DNA of 64,000 nt from Branchiostoma floridae (Eukaryota; Chordata; Leptocardii; Amphioxiformes; Branchiostomatidae): positions 18,020,576 to 18,084,575 of the forward strand of contig NC_049979.1 of assembly GCF_000003815.2 (NCBI RefSeq), in the 5' to 3' direction. This document shows positions 1-26,800 of the stretch, piece by piece. The notes under the pieces are model-generated. The model worked only from the letters and a program-made list of their open reading frames with translations, was not told the DNA's origin and searched no databases. Each line of letters begins with the position of its first letter. Within the stretch, counting starts at the first letter, position 1. A program made the translations under genes and the position numbers.

Positions 1-140
1 ATACAAGAGATTTTATGTATGTACATGTTTAAACATTAGAAATGAGATGATCATGAAGGGAAGAGAGGTGTTCCCTGCTGATGGCAGGTGATTAGGCAGT
101 CTGCCCTCTCATCCATGTAACCATTTCATCTTCATGGCAG

Positions 141-13076
<12,936 letters not shown>

Positions 13077-16000
13077 GACTACAATCATCATTACAAGGAG
13101 CCAGTGACAACAGCATAGCTGACATTTCCCAAGGCCAATGTCTTGCCTTTTTTACTTGTTTTTACCATTCAATCTGCATCTTAGATGCTGTTGATTTCAA
13201 AAAGTTTTTTTCAGGAGAATTTTATAAGACATATTCCTCTCCAGGGCTCCTTTCTATTGTAGTTTCCAGCCATACAACACCGCAAGGCTGACAGTACTTA
13301 CATCAGTATTTATTGCTAAACCATATGAATCAATAGAAGTGCACTGTGCACTGAAAGCTTGGTTTGATTTTAACAAGGACATCTTGTAAACCCATCGAAC
13401 TGAGAGATATTAAAATATTGACAAGCAAGTTTTTTTTTTACTTTACTGATTTTCCCTTGTTTACTTTGAGTTTTTGTTGAGATTGTTGTTGACATAGTAA
13501 TATAAGGTACCAGTACCTGTCCTTAGAATGTTTGTATGTTCCTCTGACAGAGTTGTGTGTTATTTATCTAATGACCAACATGTGGTCATTCACATGATAA
13601 GATTTGATACTAGTTGTCTGCCACTAATTACAACACTCTAGACCACTAGTGTTTCTAAAGAACCAAGGCTTACCTTTGTGTTACCTGGCATTCAACAAGG
13701 TAACGGTGAAGTCAGAACACTGCAGATTCATTATCAATATCACAATGAGCTTTTAACAAAATAAGTGACTGAGGACAAGTTTTAGAAGATGTGGATGTAA
13801 TGATTGTGATCAGTTTGACTCTGTAAAATGGGTAACTGAAGGTTTCATCAGACTGGTTGGCTGAATGGTTGGTTGATGGCATTGTGAACATACATAATGA
13901 TCGTAAACATGCATGTCACAACTATCTGAGCCATGTAATTTAAAAAAATGAAAGGTCTCAGTGTTTCTGAGTGTTACTTTCAAAATCTATCATGGCTAGT
14001 ATGATGACTACTCCTGAATAACTTTTGTGGTTGTATCTATTTGGATTTCCTTGTACCTGGTTGTAGTTGTTTTGATTCTGGGAATGATTTCTTAACATTC
14101 ATCAAACATTAATTCTAATGGTGCTTTGAAAGCTAAGTCATGGACTCAACAAACAGTAATACCATTGTAGGATATGAATACCAGACCTGGGTTACTCAGA
14201 CACTCAAGTAACTAGTCATTTTTGGTTAGTGATTAACCAGATTTATGCTATAAAAAACTAAGAGTTCTTCCATTTTACAAAAACAGTTTTGTCACATGTG
14301 TGGTCCAACGTTTTTTTTTTATTCGAACTGATCTGTAGTCTGCATAAACCAAGCACTGAGAAGGAACATCATACATTCCAAAGTCATCATGTCTATATTA
14401 CAATCGTACATTTCTTTGCTAGGGCAAAGAATCTTGCTGGTATTGCAATACATTTGTCATTCTAGGGACAGAACTGGCTCACTAGATTTCCACATTTAAT
14501 TTAAAGGTATTGTCATGAGTTGCAGTGACCTGAATAAATGTTATAAATGGTTTTGTTCAGGTAAATAAGCAAAAACAAGAGCAAGTAGATTAACTGCGAA
14601 GTTCCAACCCTAATCCCAGCTTTTGCCTTGACATGATGTAGACTGATGATATATTGTACAAGACCAGTTGTTCTCTGCTGGTGCAGGTGAACTTATCATT
14701 CTCTGAGTAACCCAAGTCTGGATCCCCGTTTAACCTATATTAAATTATTTTCTGACCAGATCTAAACTGGGCTGGAACCTTATATAGGCACAACGAAACT
14801 TAAACATTGCAACCAATAGAGAAGCTGGCCTTCTGTTATGTGCTACCCTATGTAGGACTGCATAATAGTGATATTGTCAGCAATGCAACAAACTTGGTTA
14901 ATTGTAACAGAAGTCAAGAATTGGGACCTACAGGGAGTATCATCTTTGAGAAGAATATTTCATGTTCCCATTGTTGTCAGTCTATTAGAAATGGCCATTT
15001 TGTGTAGTCCAATCCAAAGCCTCTAAAATCAGTGGGAGAATGACTCATATTGGCCTAGTTCAGGCCAATCAGAAGATAAAGTAACACACATATGCTGAAG
15101 TTACCAAGCATGGTGTGAAGAATTCAGGATCAGGATGTTTTCCAAATTAAGAACAATTGTGATAACCATGTATGTGTGACTGATGGAACAGAAAGAAACT
15201 GTGTGCCATTGTAGTGGTCTATCAGCATTTAAATCATGGAATACATGAACAGTGCAGAAAAAGTTGAGCTATATCATCCATATCATTGATGGACACAAAA
15301 TGATGCTTTGTTTTTCAAGTAAGTAACAGTAAACTGACTACCATTCCATAGACATCTTAAGTCAAGCTAAGAACGCTGGACTTCCATTTTGTAGGTCCTC
15401 TTACTTGACATGGCGTTGTATCATGAACTGGTATTGTTTGTAGTTGCCAAATGTGTGCATTACTTCGTGTGTATGAAGTTTCTCCATTAGACCCTCTGGA
15501 CAACTGAAGACTCGAGATATTGATGTTTTAAATGTTGGCATTGACATAAGAACTTAAAACTGATTGTCACTGTTAAAAAGTAGCAAGATTGTTCAACATT
15601 ACTGTTGTTGACAACTTGATCCTGCATGCTATTATCAGTATGTATTACTGTTCTGTATATATAAAGTGGTGACTACAAGAAACAATCTACAACAGAGCTT
15701 ATCAATGTTGGAAAATTGGTCAAAGTCACTACAAAAGGTATTGTGTGGATATATTGTGGTCTATAATGCAGAGATTTCAGCATTTCTAAGTCATATGGTG
15801 TTCATTTCCAAACTGTCATGAGCTTTTCATTCTGTTGCATTTATTATTGAAAGAAAAAGTGCACACTGCTTTGAATGATACTTGTTAAGATGTGTTGCAT
15901 TTCTGTTATTGGTCAATGGAAAATGGCTACAAATCATGCTCTGTTCAGAACTTTACCCCGGTAAACACAAAAGTTATGAAGCTATACATAATACATGTAT

Positions 16001-17099
16001 AAGTACAGTGGAAGAACTTTGCTTAATTCTCTGGACAAAATACAAATGATATAGATGAAGACTTTTTTTACAAGGCAGGTCAAAAAATGCAGAAATAAGC
16101 TATTGGATTTTTTTGACAATGGCATTTTAGTCCCAGTTCTTTTGAGTTTTATATAAAATTTTGATATCACATATATGAACAAAAGTTTTTAAAACATTTT
16201 CAAAGATGAAAATTACTATGGTGTTAGAGTTGTATTCTGGTGACTGACCAGGATTGTTGTATTTGCTAGATATGTTGCTTCATGCCTGGATACTTAAGCT
16301 TGAAAGGTACTGGATCTTGTCTTAACTGGCTCTACACTTCGTATGGCATTCCGGTGTAGAAGCAATAAGAGGGAATGACAATGAAGGATCATGAATGGGT
16401 TCAAGCAAAATGGAAACAAATTACATACATGGCCATCATCATGCATGGCCATTGCTCATGAAAAAATTACACTTCGACATTTTTTAATCTACACCAGAAG
16501 TTTGGTGAAAAGTTTATCAGGTTTTGGTTCAACTCCTCTATCTTTCTCTTTATGTAGAAATTGTGATCAGTAGTTGCAAATGGTCTAGAAAAGAGGACTT
16601 TGTTGTCTAGTTTTAGTATGTTTATGTACTTCAGTGTATTTGCTAAGTTATTGCTGTAAGCTAAGCCATGATAAAGAGGCCTAAGCATAGGTGATAGGTT
16701 TAATTTGAACAATCATTGTTTTGCGTACAGAAAACTGTATTGTACAAAGTGCAAGACATTCTTATACCTTATGGTGAGATATTTGTAAAAGTAGTATGTG
16801 CCAAAGAAGTTTTGTGCTTGCCATAGAAACACACTGTACTCATGGTAGCAGGCTATAATTATATCATATAAACATTTGTGTTTGAGAGGAAGACTGATTC
16901 TTTGTTATCATGTTTATTGAGTCTTTGTGCTTGCCACATGCCTGTGCAAGACATTACCATGTACAAGACCAATCAGTGTGGATTAAACTGTAACCCTGAA
17001 GATAAAAGCTTATGTAATGTGTTTGTGAGAACATAGCAAAGCACAGGGACCAGAAGGAGTATGATGATGCTGGTCCCTCTGTATGTTCGTGGTCAAGTA
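13077..17099. other. PRKD 3' UTR and space between convergent genes
   Basis: No coding exon was recognised between the PRKD stop and the GINS1 stop. A canonical AATAAA on the plus strand at 14533-14538 is a candidate PRKD polyadenylation signal, which would give a 3' UTR of about 1.5 kb. Further AT-rich sequence follows to about 16.9 kb, with nothing recognisable in it. Confidence 0.55.
16913..16918 (-). terminator. Candidate polyadenylation signal of GINS1
   Basis: The plus strand reads TTTATT, which is AATAAA on the minus strand, about 180 bases beyond the GINS1 stop codon. It is a reasonable 3' end for this compact gene; no transcript evidence is available. Confidence 0.55.
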
Positions 17100-20000
17100 T
17101 TACAGGATATGCTCCAGTACCCCCTGTCGTATTAAGTGCTCACACTGCGACCTCTGTAGAAAGTGCTGTAAGAGAAAAAAAGTTAAAAGTCAACTCTTAT
17201 GTTTACAGTAGCCTGAGTACCATTCTAGACATTAGATCATAGTTAGCATGGGTGAGGGGGCACCCTGGTAATCCATCTCTACAGAAACATTTATTGCATC
17301 ATGGAACAGCTCAAGTCTGCTCAAATTATGTTTAACAGTTACAAAATACATACTTGTTATCGTGTCCTTTCAAAAAGTAGGAAGTTATTAGAAAGTTGAA
17401 ATCAAGAAAATGTCAAAAAATGATTATTGCCTGCACCTGACTGTCTTTCTTGAGTAGTAAAATTGTGCCATCTTCTGTCTCAAACTCTCCATGATCCATC
17501 AAACACCGTACTTCAATGTACAAGGACTTGGGGGGCTTCAGGTCCTGAAATCGATCAGTGCATTAAGTGTATATTAAGACATTTCCTTCAAGAAAAAGGT
17601 GAAAGTGACATTGTTTTGACAGAGACATACAGTGAGTATTTTGTCTCCTGTAGCAAAATATATAACACTTGTATCATACATGAGTCAAAATGGTGAGGCA
17701 AAAGTCAGTCGTCCTCAAAGTGGACACAGACACAGTGTCAAACAGGTGTGTACCTGTGTGAGGTCCAGTCCTCCTCCACTGGGACCTCCTATAGATCGCA
17801 TGTAAGCAGCCAGGGACTTATTATACCGACTGAACCACTGGATCTGGAAAAAAAGGAGAGCAAAACTTGTTTGATGTAAAATCAAAGCAGGAACATCATC
17901 ATTAAACTTTCATTTAACCATGTGACCCTATCTTTTTAAAGTCCATTTGAAAGGTATGTCACTGTATGATACAAAACTTTAAGGTATTGTATCACACAAG
18001 GTAAAGGTAGCCTTACCTCTTGTTCTGACAAGTTGTACTTGATATCTGGAGGCAGCACACTACCAAACTCCCACCTCATGGCACGAAGTCTCTCCATTCT
18101 GTTGAACCTACACACAGGAGAAACAACATGCAGGGGCAATTACTATCACAACTACTACATCTACAGCCTAATCAATTTTAGATCCAAGTTATGATGTTTC
18201 TTGACATTTTTTGGCAAACATTGAAACAAAAACCGGTAGCACTCTATCTGGTATATGCACAGATCACTGAATCATCTGTTAAGTTAACTTCAGCTTTAAG
18301 TTCATGGTCAGATGTTGTTTGAAAGTTAAACAGTATAACATACATGTAGGCCAGCAGACATCTCTTATTCCTCTCCAAGGCTGCATGTCTGAGTTGAACC
18401 CCAGGAAACAGTCCAGGTGCCCCATCCACTGTTTTGTTCCTGTTTGGAGGGGAAATATAACTATTTTAGCTATTTAATCTTACCTTTCAAGATTTGCTAT
18501 CTTACAATCTCTCCTACCATTTGTCTCATAATGCTAAATGAAGTGTAAGTGGAAACTGAACCAGTGAATAACTATTTTTGCATCTGCTCAGACTAAATCT
18601 GCCAGAGGTAAAAAATAATCTTCAAGTGATCACGAGAGGATATCCACCTGATCCAATAAATTAGTCAAAGTCTGAAAGTGATCTTACACTGTACAAGGGT
18701 GCTACAAATCATTATTGGAAAGTCTATATTATACATAACGGGGGGGATCCAATGTCCGGTAACTGTTCTAAGTGAATGCGCATGGCTTTTGTCATCGTAC
18801 GTTTTACTGACAACCCATCAAAAACAATTTAAGATCTTGTTAACAACCATATAACTGTGATTTAAGCTGTGCAGACATATGTTTCCTTTAACGGCAGCAT
18901 TCCGAACTTTACTTTGACAGCGCGCGAAAGTTTTGGCAGGTTTGGACTTGCGTTTCAGTGGAACGTTCTAACACAAAAAAGGGGGTCCAAACTCCGATAA
19001 GTTAACAACCAATCCATCTCTGCATATCTTTAAGCATCCTATGCATGCAAAATAACACTAAGCTTCTGCAATACTATTTTTTTGTCACAAATATATGCAA
19101 TATTTTGAATTACGATGCATATTTAAATACGTTTACTTACAAGGATTCTCTCACGGTGAAACCAACCTGTCGCCAAAAAGAAAAATGGCGGCACTTTGTT
19201 TACGTCTGCCTGCGATTACACTTTTTCACTTTCGGCTTCTGTATTTCCTGCTTCAACCTCGTTTTTAACAGCAGAAATGACTACAGGATTTCTTTAGTCG
19301 GTAGGGATCGATTTTCTTGAATGATTGGTACTCTACTGATGGGTTGACTAACTCCATCGTGTTGAGCATCGCTCGGCTTCCTTCATAGGTGATTGACAAA
19401 GATGGCAGGGTTGACAGGGCCGGGAACATGCGGCATAATTCAGCTCCGATTATCCAACTATAAAAGCAAAGACACGGCATAGCTGTGCTTCTTTAGGAAG
19501 TTTTATAGATAGCATTCTCATCTGTGGTGGTATCTTTTCACATTTCGTATTTGACGATGAATTATTTAATAGTTTCCCGGGCCATGTTCTCGATATGTTC
19601 GCTCGTCAGCATGCACGGAAGGCGTCAAACTTGTGTACTTTTTTCAATCGTTATCTGTTGGGGCTTACCAACTTGGACACATACTCTGACTTTTCAGTTA
19701 TTTACAACAAGGTTTAGTCCATAACAAGTTGCACTTATTATGTGCAGACACTTATGCATATCTCCGCAAAAATGATTTTAAAATCCTACCGGACTTTGGA
19801 CCCCTACCGGACTTTGGACCCCTCCCGTTATAGGAGATTTGAACTTGGTGTTGCACAAGGTTCAGCTGTGCCTGTATTACAAATGTACCACTCACACATC
19901 TGCTTGGTTCTGTTCAAACAGCACCCTCATCTCCTCCAGTACTTGCCGGATCCCGTCCTCCTGGAAATAGTCAACACGTCAGAGATTCATATTTTTTTAA

Positions 20001-20327
20001 AATGTTATTCCAAGGAGGGTGTTTTATATTCATATCACTCATCGTAAACTTTGATTGGCCAGCAGTTCCTGATGATAGATGGAACTTCAATTAGAACAAG
20101 GCAGTCTGTACCTAAGCCAGCCCGATCTCAAGTATCTATCGTGCTATTTTTGAGGTTGGTGTATGGTATCCAGGCTATGGTGGCGTAAGACATAATTCTG
20201 ATATCATGAAACCGCACAACATGCTATGACACGTTTATTTGATACAACTTACATTAAATGGCGGCAAGGACCCGTCTGGTGAACGGTGGAGCTGACGAAT
20301 CAATTCAACAGCCTTCTCCCCGTACAT
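17100..20327 (-). CDS. GINS1: DNA replication complex GINS protein PSF1 (GINS1), complete
   Basis: Subunit of the GINS tetramer, part of the CMG helicase (Cdc45-MCM-GINS) that fires and drives nuclear replication forks. Minus-strand exons in transcript order: 20327-20253, 19960-19896, 18439-18344, 18107-18017, 17843-17754, 17544-17437, 17165-17100. They total 591 bases and give 196 aa, the length I recall for human PSF1. The ATG at 20327 opens [19 protein letters not shown]. Family landmarks follow: [74 protein letters not shown], and the C-terminal B-domain end [14 protein letters not shown]. All exon phases join and all borders are GT/AG. A 1.1-kb inverted-repeat element sits in intron 2. 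The start lies about 560 bp from the divergent ABHD12 start. Confidence 0.96.
18735..19831. mobile_element. Non-autonomous DNA transposon with about 28-bp inverted ends, inside GINS1 intron 2
   Basis: The left end reads ATAACGGGGGGGATCCAATG followed by TCCGGTA. The right end, read in reverse complement, is ATAACGGGAGGGGTCCAAAG followed by TCCGGTA. The right end also repeats its TACCGGACTTTGGACCCC block twice (about 19780-19820), and a related GGGGGTCCAAACTCC block lies at about 18980. No transposase reading frame is seen inside, so it looks non-autonomous. The superfamily is not determined. Confidence 0.65.
20108..20185. mobile_element. MITE-like fragment of the CTAGCCTGGATACC family
   Basis: Contains CAGCCCGATCTCAAGTATCT and TGAGGTTGG...TATGGTATCCAGGCTA, the same blocks in the same order as the more complete inverted-repeat copy at 60276-60380. 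It lies in GINS1 intron 1. Confidence 0.6.
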
Positions 20328-20890
20328 TTGTCTGTCGTGAAAAGCTGGTATGTGACAAATATTTCAGCAGATCAAGAGCTGCACCCTTTGCTGGTTTGGT
20401 GTTTTGAAAAGCCCTCCAGTAACCGGAAAGAACATACCACTTACATCAAGGGTTATGTTGACGATCGTAAAGTAAGCTACATTCGACAATTAACGAAAAA
20501 TGATGGAAGATTGTTCCCTAGTGTACACTTTAAAGCTGATAATGGTGTAATCTAAAAAAATTGAAAGCCACATAAATTGAGTATTACTGGTAATATATAC
20601 TTAAAGTGCACCCCTATTGACAAGTGAGATGATCTATCATAGACTCTATTCTACATATAAGGAGAATGGTGATTGGATACGAATGGAAACCCGCCAATTC
20701 TGTAACCAACCAGTGATTGTGATATGAAAAGATCGTGATTGAAACTGTGAAAGGTAAAAGGTCAACCACTAAGTGATCGCCTACGGCGTCAGCTACCCCT
20801 AACCTGCTACATTTTCGGTTTTACTGTACTCAAGAGGTACCTTTTTGTCCTCATTCGCGCTGATTTGAAGAGGGCGATATTCGTTACACT
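20328..20890. promoter_or_regulatory. Shared 5' region of divergent GINS1 and ABHD12
   Basis: A 563-bp interval between the GINS1 start codon (minus) and the ABHD12 start codon (plus) must contain both 5' UTRs and probably both promoters. No clear TATA box was picked out. The inference of a bidirectional promoter rests on the geometry alone. Confidence 0.6.
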
Positions 20891-23800
20891 ATGAGGCTGA
20901 GATCCAGAGCTATTGGTGAACCGAACGGCAATGAAGCTCCCGTCGCCCGCGAAACTGCCAACAAAGCTAACCCAGGAACCACTGCAGCTTCTAGGTTTGC
21001 ATAAGGACATCATTTTTATGGATCTTGTTGTTATGGTGGACACTCTTTTCAGTCTGCATTGCTGTTATTGGTGTTTATCTGCATACTTCCATAAATCACA
21101 AGGAACTGGGGAAAAAGTAATAGCTAAACAATTCAACAACGTTAACTTTCTGACTTGACTATAACAAGAACAACGTTTGATCAGCTCGTCTGATAACGTT
21201 ACCTAATTTTTTATACACCTGTATTGGCTGTAACTGTGGAAGTTATTGTATCCCTACTTGCATGGCTGTAGTACACATTGTGCTGTTTCATTGCTTTTCT
21301 CCAGTTTCCAGTTTTGACGCCAACATTTTCGAACACAAATGGTTGTTAAGAAATCAAATGTATTCAAAAACCCTTTTGTATGAAAAGAATATAAATTTAT
21401 TTTTGTTGGATGTCTGCTTGGATGGAATGTAAAGGCTGTTGTCCTCTCATTGAAGCACATTAGATAATGCACCTCACTAATCAAAAAGAGAAGTACTTTG
21501 GGTCCATCCCAGTGTGAGTGAATCAAACCGGGGGGATATGATCCAGGTGTACAAGTTCTTAACAGGCAAGGAGAGAGTTCAGGCAGACACCTTCTTTGAG
21601 AGGGCGGAAAACACAACAACAAGAGGACACAGTCTAAAATTGAAGATTCCCCTTGCTAAGTCGTGGTTGAGAGCCCAGGTTTTTAGCACAAGAGTAGTAA
21701 ATAACTGGAACTCCCTGCCAGAGAAAGTGGTGAGCAGTAAGACAAACAAACCAATTCAAAAACCAACTAGACAAACACTGGAGCCATCTGATGTATGAGC
21801 ATGCCTAGCCGATGACCTGAAGTGACAAGATCAGTCCACTACAGGAGTCCACTCCTCCCTCGACTGAAGATGGTATGCAGTATGCAGTAAACCTATCAAT
21901 CTGGTCTTAGGCAGCTTGTACCAGGGGTATAAAACTCAGGTGTGTCCTTGGTCACGCCATGGACATTATACAGAGATAATATCCTTGGTCACGCCAAGGA
22001 AGTCAGAAAAAGGAAAACCTCCTTACCTACCAATATACCCAGTCTTTACTTAAAAGTCTTATGCCCAAAGGCAGTTTTCCACTTGCTGACCAACAACAAA
22101 AATGCTGGACACCTCCCCTACCCAGCTGCTTCATTCCTTACACTGTAAATTATGAAATAACAGTTTGATATAAAACAAGGAAGAGGTTTTGTTTTAATAT
22201 CAATAATATAAGTAAACAGAACCTACAGTTTGATAGAGACTGTGCATTTGTCACAGAACTCTGACTCAGTTTGAGCAGCTGGGCTCTGTAAGTTGATTTG
22301 TTACTTTGTTGTCTGTTCAGGGGAAGGAGACCCTGGGGACTGCGACGTGTGCTGGGAGGCCTGATTGGAGTCTATGTTGGCATCCCTGTCCTGGTGAAGC
22401 TGTGTCCGTCCATCATGGCTCACATGGTGTTTGCACAGATGCGTCAGTAATTGTTTTTTTGATATTTGTAAAACATCCAAAATCAAATTAGAGGGCATAA
22501 TGTGACTTGCCATCTGAAGTTTATCTATATAAGTTATAACAAAACACTGCCTTGTCACATTGTGCAATATGTACATGTAACATTACTTTAATAAGTTGTT
22601 ATCAATGATTGAATAAGTGAAGCAACCTTCACTACAGTACAACTGGTAAACTTAATACTTACTTATCCTCTTTGTCCCAGGAGAGGCGGGACTTGCTTCA
22701 TTTTGGAAAAGATGTGGGTCCAACATATAAAGAGACTATCTAACCATTGGTTACTTAGATGTTTTCCTGTTTCCTATTCCCTTGTTTGAATTCAATTGTT
22801 TCATTCCTGCAGTTCGTTGGCCGCTGGCACCTCCACTATCTAACCTAGAGGCTTATGGATTAAGTGGAGCAAGAAATTTCTACCTTCCTTCAACAGATGG
22901 GATCCAACTTGGAGTGTGGTTAGTACCTGGGTCAGCTTATAGATATGACAGGAGAGGGTCAGAGTTCTTAGTGTAATGAATCATGTTACTAGGGCACAGT
23001 GTAAATTGTCTGTATTAAGTGCCTTGAAACATACACCATTCCCCCATTGGTAGGATAGTTTGTTACACAAAGCGCTGTTTGTATCCTAGCAGATCTCAAG
23101 AGCTCATGTGTGTATGTTTATAATAGTTACATGAATGCTGTTTAATGAGTATCAGGGTATGTCTGTTCCATGGGTACTTGATGGAGGAAGTACTTTAGTG
23201 CAGTAAGCAGTAGAATAAAGAACTTAATGATTTATTTGTTCATAGTCAAATCAAACTTAATTGCCCAATAATTGTAATGAATTCAATGATGACATGTTTA
23301 AGCTCCCATGCAAAATACTATTCTTATTACTATACATATGCTTTTCCATATAGGATACAAAAATGCTGGTAACACTATAAAGTGTAAACAATGTGATAAT
23401 TGATTTTCATGGGAAACAATGTGGTCTCTGTTTTTATATGTAACTCAGGCACATCCTGCCAGCCAACTTGATCCAGAAAGTTGAGAAGAAAGATGAGGCT
23501 TCATTTAATCAAGCTCTTAGCCAATCAAATCCAGTTGTCCTTTACCTGCATGGTAATTCCAACACAAGGTAAGTATAGGCTGACACAATATTTCACCTAC
23601 CCATATTGTCCCCCAGAAAAGTGTTCAAGGTAACCATTTGCAGCCAGAGGAGTCTTGTTTAATAACTTTTAGGTTACAAAATAGTCCACAAAGAGTTAAG
23701 TAAACATAGATGCTGCTCCAAGGAGATGAGTTCTCAACAACTTACTAGTATGTTTGCCTTCTCAGAGAGTAGGTCTCACAATTAGCACAGTCCAAAATAC

Positions 23801-26800
23801 ACTTATTACAGTACATGTAGTAAGTCACTATGATTGCATTTCTTTTATTTAGTAACACAGAATTTATTGTACCATCCTGTTTTGCCACAGAGGAGGCTCC
23901 CACAGAGTTGATCTCTACAAGGTAGTACACATTTTACACTTCTGAAGTGTCAGACTTTTATTTTACACAGACCTTACCTGTATGAATGTTATATCTTGTT
24001 CTCATCGAAATGTGCAAAATAGCACAATTTAGAGTTGAAAAATAAATCAGGTCATTTTTCAGTCAAACCTACCTGATTGTTGAAATAAAATGGCAACTTA
24101 TTTTTTTTTTACGCATTGGTTAAGATTTACAGGGCAGGTAATATTACAACAGTACAGTTTACCTTTTTTTCTTTGAAATGATTTGCAGTATTGGCTACAT
24201 TATTAGGTATAAGAGGTATTTTGTTTACAATATATTGTGCAATACTTTGTGTTGCAAGGTGGGCTACAAATGAGTCAATAATCCTTTCTTGTTTGTTTTG
24301 AAAGCAAGAAAAAATGTTAATCATCAAAAGTCATTGCTAGTCTCATACAAGGCTGCTCTAATGGTGCCCTTTCACCGCACTTGTGTCAAGCTTGCGTTGC
24401 TGCGAGGTTCATTCACTGCGTCACTGTTTTGTTATTTTCTCCGATTTTTTATAATTTAAATATTGCGTAATACGTAAAAGTATGACTTTGAAGACTACAA
24501 AATACACAGTACAAAGAAAATTTCTTCTTTTAATATCTCTGAAATTCGTTGAGCATCTTTCAGACCCCGCATTGACACCAGCTTTACACAAGTGCGGTGG
24601 GAGCACACCTTAACTGGAGCATCTGTCTTAGCCGGGAGGTGACGTTTGTTTCCCGAATTTGGCAACAAGGATATACCACCTTACACAGCCTACAAGATCA
24701 GTGGCAGCCGCTAAAAAAAGGAAGTGAAAAAGTGAAGGAATGTTGTCTCTAATTTGCTTCATATCAATTAGATAAACACGCGACATTTGAATGAGAATGA
24801 CTGTATATTCTTTTTGTGTAGAAGTCCATAGTATTTTGCTGTTTATAAAGTAATAAGCTAATAGATAAAGGGCTTCAGGTAACTATTTTTTTAAAGGAAA
24901 TCCTGCATGTTGATCTTGATTATGTTTTGTTGTTGTCGTGTTTTTTCCAGATATTTGCAGGGCTAAATTACCATGTGGTCAGTTTTGACTATAGAGGTAT
25001 GTGATGTCATGCTGTACACCTTGTTTAGTACCAAGACGGTGCAATCAAATTAAAGCATACATGCTTCATGTGCTAACAGAGATCCAAATGTACATAATAC
25101 ATATTTATGTTGCTTGACAATGTCTAAAATTTCTTTCACGTCTATATCATGGAATTTCTGTCTCCAGTCCATCAGATTCGATAGTAATATTTTACAAAGA
25201 TTCAGCATGTTTTTCTTTTATTTTTCAACTCTTGTCAAACACTAGCAAAATTATGTGTGGTGATGAACAATAGAGGGTCGGACTGTGCATTGTTAGAGGA
25301 TACCTCTATAGTACTGTACTAGTAGATAAATTGCAGGTATGTGAGTAGGATGGTCATGAGCTGTGTTTTGTGTCTTGTCTGGCAGGTTATGGAGATTCAA
25401 CTGGCTCTCCGACAGAAGAAGGAATATGTGAAGATGCCCTGGTGGTACACTCATGGGTGAAAAAACATACGGGAAACTCACCAGTGTTTTTATGGGGACA
25501 TTCACTGGGGACTGGGTATGTATATCTTTCATTACTGTAATGTCATTTGTACTGGAAAGCAGTGGAAAAAATACATGGTGGAAAATTCCCCACTGTGATT
25601 GTGGCTTGATTAAGTTGATAGAAACTTCAATCGTCAGCTGTTTGTAGAAAATACCTCAAAGCTGCATGAGATCTTGACCTGCTTATGTAAGTGTATACTA
25701 ATGTCAATTGTACTATATGGTTTGTCAAGAAAACCTTCAAGGTATCCTTATGGCATTGTGAATGTTATTCATGTCTTTATAATTTACAGGGTAACATCAA
25801 AGATAACCAGAAAGTTATGTGAAGAAGGTGGGACAAACACTTTTGTTGAAATATTTTTCCTTGTGCAATGAATTTGTTTCCAAGATGCCATTCATGAAAG
25901 ATTATATGGATTTGTCTGTGTTGTAAAATAATGTCCATTCGTACTGACCGATGATGTATTCAGAAAAAAAGGTTTCCTTAGTTATTTGCCTCAAATCAAC
26001 TAGCTTTGTAGGTTGTTGCTTTTGGATTGTGTAAAAGCTCAAAAATGATTTATCATTTCCATATAAAAGGAAGTGTTGTATTTTGCACAGGTAACTGCCC
26101 AGCTGGTGTTGTGTTAGAAGCCCCATTTACAAGCACTCGAGAGGAGTGTTCTGGACATCCGTTTGCCCAGGTACTGCTTCCGCAATCATTTCAGAAAAGT
26201 AAAGAGATACATGTCCTTTCTCCATTTCTTTGGCTGTAGAATGATGCTGTTTGAAGAGAAGGATGTCATATTTCTGCATACACATTTTGATTCGTCATTA
26301 TGATATCTAATCAAGGGATTGTAAAACACACTAATGGCAGGGATGATTGTTTGATGTTGTGTTTCAGCCATGGAGATACTTGCCTGGGTTTGACTGGTTT
26401 TTCACAGATGGCCTTGAAGCAAACAATATCTACTTTGAAAGTGATAAACAGTGAGTCGTCCTTTGATATATTTTTTAGATTGTAAACTGTAAGTTTTGTG
26501 TACAAAACTAGAAGTCCAATGTAAGATAGCAAAAGGAACAAGAATTAGATTAATGTGAAGTAGTGCAGTGTTCCTGACCTTGTTGGAATTCTTTGTTGTT
26601 AACACATTCACCATGTAGTGTTGTAGATGTAGTATTATTCAGTACAATACAGTACAGTTTGCTATGCTGGTGTATTTCTTCAGTGTTGCTGCTATCACAT
26701 GTCCATTGCTGATCCTCCATGCTGAGGATGACTTCATTGTACCCTTCAGGTTGGGGAAGAAGGTGTGTCTCCGCCTCTCCGGTGTTTACTAGACATTCTT

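Noticed and set aside
20286-20555. An 89-codon plus-strand frame over the GINS1 first exon
   Set aside because: Antisense and promoter sequence; no family resemblance.
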